DNA of 8,662 bases from DRGT01 sp022567895. Lineage in GTDB: Archaea > Thermoproteota > Nitrososphaeria > Nitrososphaerales > Nitrosopumilaceae. A program made the translations under genes and the position numbers. The stretch covers positions 1 to 8,662 of the forward strand of contig JADFGC010000054.1 in the NCBI GenBank assembly GCA_022567895.1, given 5' to 3'. Under the pieces are notes generated by a model. The model was not told where the DNA came from, did no database searches, and saw only the letters and a program-made list of their open reading frames with translations. Shown in pieces: positions 5,490 to 8,662 of this stretch; the stretch's first letter is position 1; each line of letters opens with the position of its first letter.

Positions 5490-6697
5490 AAGATTCATTT
5501 TTTGAACATATAAGTAGTAAATCTCATGCTCACAAAGTCAATATCAAAATTGCAATTGATTGGTTTGAAAAATTTTGTCTTGGTAAATTTAATGAAAAAT
5601 CAATGAATACGATACTTGCAGACTCGATGGAACAAAAAAGCAAAGAACCTCAAAGACACTCACAGAATTTGTTTAGTTTGTTACAGGATTTCATTAATTA
5701 TCTAGGGGATAATGGACAACAACCGGCAACAGTGAGGGGAAATTTGAACTTGGTGAAAAATTATTTGAACTGGTACGGATTTGAGATCTATTCCGAGGCT
5801 GTAAAATCACGCTTGAACTTTCCAAGAAAAATAGAAGAAGAAGCTTATCCTATGACACTTGAAAATATCAAGAAAATTTTAGATAATTCAACTGAAAAAA
5901 GAAAAATTCTCTACCTATTTTTATCTTGTACCGGAATGCGAATATCAGAAACATTACAGTTGAGAAAAAGAGATTTGGAATTAAAAAAATTTGATAGAAT
6001 AGTGGTGAATATTGCAGGGAAATACACCAAGACCGGAAAGCCTAGAAAGACCTTTGTAACAAAAGAAGTAGAAAAGTATCTCATACCTCTAATTGCCAAG
6101 GTAAAAGATGATGATTTGATCTTTGGTACAAATGAAAATCCTTTAAAGTCCAAGCATAATGTGGAAGAAAATTTTGCACGAGTAAGAGAGAGAGCTGAAC
6201 TAGATAATTTGAAATATGATAATAAAATTCATAAAATTACTCTACACTCATTTAGATCATGGTTTGTCACTAAATGTAATAGGGTTGATTCTGATTTTGG
6301 TAACTCATTAGCTGGACACCAAAAATACATGAAACGGTACAACCGATTTACAGAGAGTGAATTGTGTGAGTTATTCAAAAGAGCTGAAAATTCACTATCA
6401 ATTTTTGAGAGAGTAGATGAAAATCAAGAAAAAAGAATTGATGTATTATCAAAAGACTTGGAGATACTCAAGAAAGAAAATGAGTCTATGAAAAATGAAA
6501 AAGAAAAGATACACGAACAAGTTGTGAAATTTAAAGAAGAAAGTATTCCACTCTTAAAAGAAATGAAAAAAGAACATGAAGCACAAAAAAAACAGAGAGA
6601 AGAATTTCAAGAAAAACTCAATATAATAAAACTATTACCAAAAGAGGACAAACAACTAATCAAAGAAAAAATTACTGATTTAAAAAAAGAAAAATAA
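5465..6697 (+). CDS. int: Tyrosine recombinase/integrase with C-terminal coiled coil
   Basis: Site-specific integrase that inserts and excises the element. The N-terminal SAM-like core-binding domain spans about residues 5-118. The catalytic domain (about 125-310) carries the full set: Arg159 (TGMRISE), a beta-hairpin Lys around 189-195 (KYTKTGKPRK), His261-x2-Arg264 (HSFRSW), His285 (LAGHQ) and nucleophile Tyr292 (KRYNRF). Residues about 315-410 form an unusual Lys/Glu-rich coiled-coil tail. The start is a TTG at 5465; a stop at 5453-5455 excludes extension, and the only near alternative is a TTG 15 bp on. The 5' end overlaps the presumed att palindrome and the antisense dppB remnant by 22 bp. 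Its stop abuts the stop of the converging gene. Confidence 0.93.
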   Translation: MYLDRPLTKDSFFEHISSKSHAHKVNIKIAIDWFEKFCLGKFNEKSMNTILADSMEQKSKEPQRHSQNLFSLLQDFINYLGDNGQQPATVRGNLNLVKNYLNWYGFEIYSEAVKSRLNFPRKIEEEAYPMTLENIKKILDNSTEKRKILYLFLSCTGMRISETLQLRKRDLELKKFDRIVVNIAGKYTKTGKPRKTFVTKEVEKYLIPLIAKVKDDDLIFGTNENPLKSKHNVEENFARVRERAELDNLKYDNKIHKITLHSFRSWFVTKCNRVDSDFGNSLAGHQKYMKRYNRFTESELCELFKRAENSLSIFERVDENQEKRIDVLSKDLEILKKENESMKNEKEKIHEQVVKFKEESIPLLKEMKKEHEAQKKQREEFQEKLNIIKLLPKEDKQLIKEKITDLKKEK

Positions 6698-6955
6698 CTA
6701 TTTCTTATCTGACCAAATTTTAACATTAGAATTATTCCAAAGTTTGTTAAAATTTTCTTTATTTTTTCTTTCATACTCTTTTCTTCTTTTGTTAGATTCT
6801 TCAATGTCTGACGAAAATTCTTTTGTTACTTTATCCATTGAATCACCAAAATCTTTTACAGCCTTGTTAAATTCACTCATACCTTTATCGAATTTTTTTA
6901 AATATTTATCCAGATTTTTAGAGTTGAATTTTTTAAGAAATTCTTTAAAGTGCAT
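6698..6955 (-). CDS. 85-residue charged helical protein with Phe heptad, downstream of RHH regulator
   Basis: Unrecognised, almost fully helical and highly charged protein. Aromatic residues repeat at heptad spacing (Phe22, Phe29, Phe36, with Val43 and Phe47 continuing the face) in KFDKGMSEFNKAVKDFGDSM, suggesting an amphipathic helix that dimerises or binds a partner or membrane. The ATG (6953-6955) lies inside the 3' end of the RHH gene (11-bp overlap), so the pair is probably translated from one mRNA. GTAGGGA about 10-15 nt upstream could help initiation. The stop directly abuts the integrase stop. The position behind a small RHH protein recalls toxin-antitoxin order, but no known toxin fold is evident. 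Confidence 0.68.
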   Translation of the reverse strand: MHFKEFLKKFNSKNLDKYLKKFDKGMSEFNKAVKDFGDSMDKVTKEFSSDIEESNKRRKEYERKNKENFNKLWNNSNVKIWSDKK

Positions 6956-7121
6956 CTTTCTTTTTCCCTACTAATTTTTCAACATTACTCTGATCCTTGG
7001 ACTTGCCAAATTCATCTTCTAGTAAATCAATAATCAAATCCTTAATCGTAGTTTCATCTTCAGCAGCTCTCATCTTGATTTTCTTGTGTAAATCATCAGG
7101 AATATGGACAGTCATTTTCAT
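6945..7121 (-). CDS. Ribbon-helix-helix (Arc/CopG/ParD-like) DNA-binding protein, 58 aa
   Basis: Small transcription regulator of the RHH fold, acting as a dimer. An N-terminal beta strand (MKMTVHIP, alternating residues that would read the DNA major groove) is followed by helix A (DDLHKKIKMRAAEDE) and helix B (TTIKDLIIDLLEDEF), then a Lys-rich tail. The start is the ATG at 7119-7121; Met3 is an alternative. A TTAAAAA box 27 nt upstream fits a leaderless transcript. It overlaps the downstream helical-protein gene by 11 bp. It diverges from the small membrane protein gene across 86 bp that hold a perfect inverted repeat, which it may bind. Role candidates are plasmid copy control, a lysogeny-like repressor, or an antitoxin. 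Confidence 0.85.
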   Translation of the reverse strand: MKMTVHIPDDLHKKIKMRAAEDETTIKDLIIDLLEDEFGKSKDQSNVEKLVGKKKDAL

Positions 7122-7144
7122 GTTTTTAGATATTCTTTTCTATG

Positions 7145-7151
7145 TTTTTAA
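7145..7151 (-). promoter_or_regulatory. TATA-like box of the RHH gene
   Basis: On the - strand TTAAAAA is centred about 27 nt before the ATG at 7121, the usual distance for a leaderless archaeal mRNA. Confidence 0.45.
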
Positions 7152-7170
7152 GTGTAAATACAAAAGTACA

Positions 7171-7185
7171 GTAATACATTAATAC
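7171..7185 (+). promoter_or_regulatory. TATA-like element of the small membrane protein gene
   Basis: GTAATACATTAATAC is centred about 29 nt before the ATG at 7208. It contains TAATAC twice, and a related TAAATAC lies just upstream (7155-7161), so the stretch could also hold regulator half-sites. The divergent RHH promoter lies about 20 bp to the left. Confidence 0.45.
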
Positions 7186-7190
7186 TTCTT

Positions 7191-7208
7191 TGTCACAAAT
7201 ATGTGACA
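7191..7208. promoter_or_regulatory. Operator-like perfect inverted repeat TGTCACA-AATA-TGTGACA
   Basis: Two 7-bp arms (7191-7197 and 7202-7208) are exact reverse complements around an AATA spacer. The last base is the A of the ATG start at 7208, which would also be the transcription start if the mRNA is leaderless. A bound dimer here would block initiation. The divergently encoded RHH protein is the nearest candidate binder. Confidence 0.6.
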
Positions 7209-7450
7209 TGAGTTCAACGCCTGAAAACCCAACTCCAAAGCGAGAAACAATAGCTGATCATGTCCTACCAAAAATCAAGATGGGAATCTATCTTTTGGTG
7301 ACTATCTACGCTTCATACACTATTGTTTTTGGCACTACATTCTTCAATGAATTTGAAAGAATGATGATTTTTGGAGGCATATTGAGTGCCATAACCCTAG
7401 GACTTTTTGTCTGGTTAGGGCTAACTCTCCAAAAAAATAAGAAATTCTAA
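7208..7450 (+). CDS. Small membrane protein with two transmembrane helices (80 aa)
   Basis: Unrecognised element-encoded membrane protein. A hydrophilic N-terminus (MSSTPENPTPKRETIADHV) is followed by TM helices at about residues 25-44 (MGIYLLVTIYASYTIVFGTT) and 52-74 (MMIFGGILSAITLGLFVWLGLTL), a short loop containing NEFER, and a basic end (QKNKKF). The ATG at 7208 is chosen over the in-frame TTG at 7190, because the TTG lies inside the palindrome arm and nearer the TATA element. The stop codon is part of a hairpin/T-tract terminator. Possible roles include superinfection exclusion, envelope or transport, but nothing in the sequence decides between them. Confidence 0.78.
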   Translation: MSSTPENPTPKRETIADHVLPKIKMGIYLLVTIYASYTIVFGTTFFNEFERMMIFGGILSAITLGLFVWLGLTLQKNKKF

Positions 7451-7478
7451 ATTTCTTATTTCTTTTTTTTCTTTTTTT
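7435..7478 (+). terminator. Hairpin plus T-tract terminator overlapping a stop codon
   Basis: A perfect 12-bp stem (7435-7446 with 7450-7461) with a 3-nt CTA loop is followed by two T runs (TTTTTTTT and TTTTTTT, through 7478). The loop and stem contain the TAA stop of the membrane protein gene (7448-7450). T tracts terminate archaeal transcription; the stem is A/T-only apart from one G-C pair and may add little. Confidence 0.7.
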
Positions 7479-7518
7479 ATCAATAATCACTGATTCAGGG
7501 CTCTTTTTTCATAAATAA

Positions 7519-7556
7519 TATGTAACATAATACGCGTGTTTTGTGTTATTTACATA
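7519..7556. repeat. Long imperfect inverted repeat just upstream of a TATA box
   Basis: TATGTAA-C-ATAATAC (7519-7533) pairs with GTGTTATTTACATA (7543-7556): 14 pairs including one G-T, with one bulged C and a 9-nt loop starting GCGTG. It ends directly at the A/T-rich TATA element of the following operon, the place where archaeal activators or repressors bind next to the BRE. It could also be an iteron or origin element, or a second terminator hairpin without a T tract. Confidence 0.55.
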
Positions 7557-7570
7557 AAATATATATATAG
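7557..7570 (+). promoter_or_regulatory. Strong TATA box of the small-gene operon
   Basis: AAATATATATATAG is centred about 28 nt before the ATG at 7593, an excellent archaeal TATA box for a leaderless first gene. With the inverted repeat at its 5' side it defines the promoter of the operon running to the right end of the window. Confidence 0.65.
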
Positions 7571-7592
7571 AATCACTATTTCTATATTAAGA

Positions 7593-7745
7593 ATGAAATT
7601 ATCAAGAATCCAACAGCAGAACGCAATAAATCCAAAAAATCTAAATCGAATGGATAATTCGCAAAATTGCAAAATGTTCCAAGTTAGTTTCATCCATGGT
7701 CTAAGACAGGTGTGTGATGCGAACTTGGAGGTAATTTTAATCTGA
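7593..7745 (+). CDS. 50-residue leader protein of the element operon
   Basis: Unrecognised short protein (MKLSRIQQQNAINPKNLN to ANLEVILI) with two cysteines but no CxxC motif. The ATG at 7593 is chosen because the TATA box lies 28 nt upstream; a longer frame back to 7536 would start in or upstream of that box. The stop (TGA 7743-7745) overlaps the apparent CTG start of the next gene by 4 bp, and an SD for that gene lies within its end, so its translation probably opens the next start. It may be a regulatory leader rather than a functional protein. Confidence 0.5.
   Translation: MKLSRIQQQNAINPKNLNRMDNSQNCKMFQVSFIHGLRQVCDANLEVILI
7727..7732 (+). promoter_or_regulatory. Shine-Dalgarno GGAGGT that points to a CTG start
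   Basis: A perfect SD core ends 9 nt before CTG at 7742, ideal spacing. In the frame of the following RHH protein the only upstream codons before a stop (7715-7717) contain no ATG, GTG or TTG, so the SD supports CTG as initiator. Confidence 0.6.
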
Positions 7746-7945
7746 AAGTCACAATTTCACTTACAATCGACAATAAAATTTACAAACAATTTCAAAAAAT
7801 TGTTCCATCTTACACTAAATCTAAAACAGTAGAATTTCTCCTAAAGCAGTTTTTGAATAAAAAAAGTTCTGAGCAAGCGTCTATTCTTGCTCAAATTCAT
7901 GCCAAAAACGCCAGCTCTCATAAAAAAGGGAGGTTTTCCGTTTGA
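7742..7945 (+). CDS. Second ribbon-helix-helix protein, apparent CTG start (67 aa)
   Basis: Short protein with an RHH-like pattern: a beta strand KVTISLTID, helix A NKIYKQFQKIV, a turn with PSYTKS, helix B KTVEFLLKQFLN, then a basic, Ser-rich tail (KKSSEQ to HKKGRFSV). It is probably a dimeric DNA-binding regulator of its own operon. No ATG, GTG or TTG exists between the in-frame stop at 7715-7717 and the strand, so CTG at 7742 is the best start, backed by the SD. CTGA overlaps the preceding gene's TGA, the same geometry as the common ATGA coupling. The stop TGA shares its A with the next ATG (TGATG). A hairpin lies within the gene. A sequencing error or ATT start is an alternative. Confidence 0.7.
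   Translation: MKVTISLTIDNKIYKQFQKIVPSYTKSKTVEFLLKQFLNKKSSEQASILAQIHAKNASSHKKGRFSV
7870..7893 (+). repeat. Hairpin inside the second RHH gene
   Basis: TGAGCAAG (7870-7877) and CTTGCTCA (7886-7893) are exact reverse complements, an 8-bp stem with an 8-nt loop (CGTCTATT). It falls in the codons just after the RHH domain. It may structure the operon mRNA or be a protein-binding site; chance is possible. Confidence 0.45.
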
Positions 7946-8115
7946 TGTTCTGTCCTTACTGCTTTACCACTCCAATTTTTTCAGGAGAGAGGAAATGCAC
8001 AGGCTGCAATACTAGCAATAATGTTTGGTTGAATAAAAAAAATCCTCAGAGAAATAATATTCTCTCTGAGGTTGATGCCAAGAAAACCTACTCAGCCAAA
8101 AGGAGATCTTCTTAA
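7945..8115 (+). CDS. 56-residue zinc-ribbon protein
   Basis: Small protein with an N-terminal zinc ribbon C3-x2-C6 (CPYC) and C18-x2-C21 (CTGC), followed by a basic, polar tail (NKKNPQRNN to KKTYSAKRRSS) that could bind nucleic acid. The start ATG shares one base with the preceding TGA and has GGGAGGT (7928-7934) 10 nt upstream. The stop TAA shares its last A with the next ATG. Such single-ribbon proteins are common in archaeal viruses and plasmids, often as transcription or replication accessory factors. Its own target is unknown. A 9-bp hairpin lies within its coding region. Confidence 0.75.
   Translation: MFCPYCFTTPIFSGERKCTGCNTSNNVWLNKKNPQRNNILSEVDAKKTYSAKRRSS
8044..8071 (+). repeat. Hairpin inside the zinc-ribbon gene
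   Basis: CCTCAGAGA (8044-8052) and TCTCTGAGG (8063-8071) are exact reverse complements with a 10-nt A/T loop, the most GC-rich hairpin in the element. A shifted register (GAGAA/TTCTC) is also possible. It lies about 30 nt before the next SD, so it could influence mRNA stability or translation of the downstream gene. Confidence 0.5.
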
Positions 8116-8390
8116 TGTTACTTTCAAGTCTGGAATTATTAAAAGTAGGAAAGAAAAGAAAAACAGCAGTTTATTTAGAAAGCAGATTTCCAGAGGCTAG
8201 AAACCCAATTTATCAAAAACCTATCAATTTTGGTTGTTGTTATTGTATTAATAAAAGTGGCAGACGAAAACATTTTAAAAATCTCTATCATCTTTATCGT
8301 CATTTTACAGAACATCACCAGAATGAGCTAAGGTACAAAAAAATCACAATGGAATTGGCGGACTTGATTTTGAATCGGACATTATTATGA
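8115..8390 (+). CDS. C2H2-type zinc-finger protein (91 aa)
   Basis: Putative single C2H2 zinc finger. C41-x2-C44 is followed by the finger core F54-x5-L60-x2-H63-x3-H67 in HFKNLYHLYRHFTEHH. The loop between the second Cys and the Phe is 9 residues instead of about 3 and is basic (INKSGRRKH). The N-terminal half is basic (VGKKRKTAVYLESRFPEARN). The start ATG shares a base with the preceding TAA, and AGGAG (8101-8105) lies 9 nt upstream. The stop forms an ATGA overlap with the next gene. C2H2 fingers of this kind are known in archaeal viruses and plasmids, usually as DNA-binding regulators. Residues 35-70 should be the DNA-contact module. Confidence 0.75.
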   Translation: MLLSSLELLKVGKKRKTAVYLESRFPEARNPIYQKPINFGCCYCINKSGRRKHFKNLYHLYRHFTEHHQNELRYKKITMELADLILNRTLL

Positions 8391-8563
8391 AAGAAGTTAC
8401 AGTTTGTTCAGTTTGTGGTAAGAAATTAAAAAATCCATATAAAATTAGAGAAGATCAAGATGTGTTTTGTAATAGTTGTCACTCACAAACTGAAAGTGGT
8501 AAAAAACATCTAAGATATGAAAAATGTTACTACTTTGAAGAAAATTTAGGGAAGTGGGTATAG
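8387..8563 (+). CDS. 58-residue Cys-rich (CxxC/CxxC) zinc-type protein
   Basis: Small protein with C7-x2-C10 (CSVC, followed by Gly) and C28-x2-C31 (CNSC), a spacing that fits one bound Zn2+. A hydrophilic linker lies between them, and the C-terminal part is aromatic (RYEKCYYFEENLGKWV). The start ATG overlaps the previous stop (ATGA, 4 bp), so translation is coupled; no clear SD is present. One base separates its stop from the next ATG. It is the third Cys-rich miniprotein in this operon. Exact fold and partner are unknown. Confidence 0.72.
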   Translation: MKEVTVCSVCGKKLKNPYKIREDQDVFCNSCHSQTESGKKHLRYEKCYYFEENLGKWV

Positions 8564-8564
8564 A

Positions 8565-8662
8565 ATGACAATTGAAATTAAACAATATACTGATTCTGCA
8601 ATATCTGATTCACTAATACGATTCTTTAACAGATACAAAGTAAATAATTCTTACAAATATGT
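8565..8662 (+). CDS. Partial gene of unknown function at the right edge
   Basis: The frame starts at ATG 8565, one base after the preceding TAG, and stays open for 32 codons to the window edge (MTIEIKQYTDSAISDSLIRF, then FNRYKVNNSYKY). GGGAAGTGGGT upstream offers a weak SD. The fragment is too short to assign a family. It continues the element operon. Confidence 0.55.
   Translation, partial: MTIEIKQYTDSAISDSLIRFFNRYKVNNSYKY

Larger units (their letters stand above)
5465..8662. mobile_element. Left part of an integrated plasmid- or virus-like element
   Basis: Starting with a tyrosine integrase at a broken host gene, this stretch holds only small genes: two ribbon-helix-helix regulators, Cys-rich zinc-type miniproteins, a small membrane protein and an unknown helical protein. 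They have tight start/stop overlaps and SD sequences that are rare in the neighbouring host genes. This is the usual make-up of archaeal integrated plasmids and viruses. No replication protein, capsid or packaging gene is in view, so the type cannot be decided. The right end lies outside the window. Confidence 0.7.

Noticed and set aside
5911..6153. 80-codon - strand frame inside the integrase
   Set aside because: It is antisense to the catalytic domain, has no promoter, and is explained by the integrase codons.
6687..6706. AAGAAA/TTTCTT repeat at the integrase stop as bidirectional terminator
   Set aside because: The stem has only 6 A/T-rich pairs with an 8-nt loop, made of codons rich in A; it is too weak to call.
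6744..6974. Hydrophobic 76-codon + strand frame
   Set aside because: It is antisense to the charged helical protein and the end of the RHH gene; Lys/Glu codons read backwards give Phe/Leu/Ser. No promoter or conserved pattern supports it.
6997..7182. 61-codon + strand frame opposite the RHH gene
   Set aside because: The opposite strand encodes a clear ribbon-helix-helix protein with a well-placed promoter.
5465..8662. Second att copy (attR) within the window
   Set aside because: I looked for TATCTAGATA and its flanks to the right of 5490 and saw none; the element must extend past the edge, if the model is right.
1..8662. CRISPR array or transposon inverted repeats
   Set aside because: No regularly spaced repeats and no transposase-like frame were seen.

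Overview
The window looks like the chromosome of a marine ammonia-oxidising archaeon (Thaumarchaeota/Nitrososphaerota, Nitrosopumilus-like). The DNA is strongly AT-rich. The left edge carries an archaeal FEN1 flap endonuclease, followed by a class II tRNA-Ser without an encoded CCA. Most first genes have an A/T-rich TATA-like box about 23-28 nt before the start codon and no Shine-Dalgarno sequence, as expected for leaderless archaeal mRNAs. The lineage call is an inference from these features, not a database match.

Chromosomal part (1 to about 5465): fen (partial, -), tRNA-Ser(CGA), a 34-residue zinc-ribbon protein, a two-helix membrane protein (-) and an SRPBCC-fold protein (-). A divergent promoter region then leads to a + strand row: a 426-residue coiled-coil protein, a JAB/MPN (JAMM) protein, a Gly-rich membrane protein with a C-terminal zinc ribbon, and a small unknown protein. 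Facing them on the - strand is a DppC-type ABC permease with a large extra extracytoplasmic domain. Directly before dppC lie only the last 41 codons of what should be its partner dppB.

Element part (about 5465 to beyond 8662): dppB is cut off exactly where a tyrosine integrase begins. The integrase ORF starts inside a 10-bp palindrome that marks the apparent junction, and its likely promoter lies on the dppB side. Behind the integrase come a - strand pair (a ribbon-helix-helix regulator and a helical protein with a Phe heptad) and a divergent small membrane protein whose start codon sits on a perfect inverted repeat. After a hairpin/T-tract terminator and a long imperfect hairpin next to a strong TATA box, a tightly overlapping + strand operon of tiny genes begins: a 50-residue leader, a second ribbon-helix-helix protein with an apparent CTG start, three small Cys-rich putative zinc proteins and a partial gene. 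This has the make-up of an integrated plasmid or virus. The right attachment site and the missing 5' part of dppB would lie outside the window.

The most interesting points are integration into a transporter gene with an integrase-embedded att site, the compact regulator/zinc-finger operon with its CTG start and internal hairpins, and the divergent regulator module with its operator-like palindrome. All functions beyond the recognised folds are inference.
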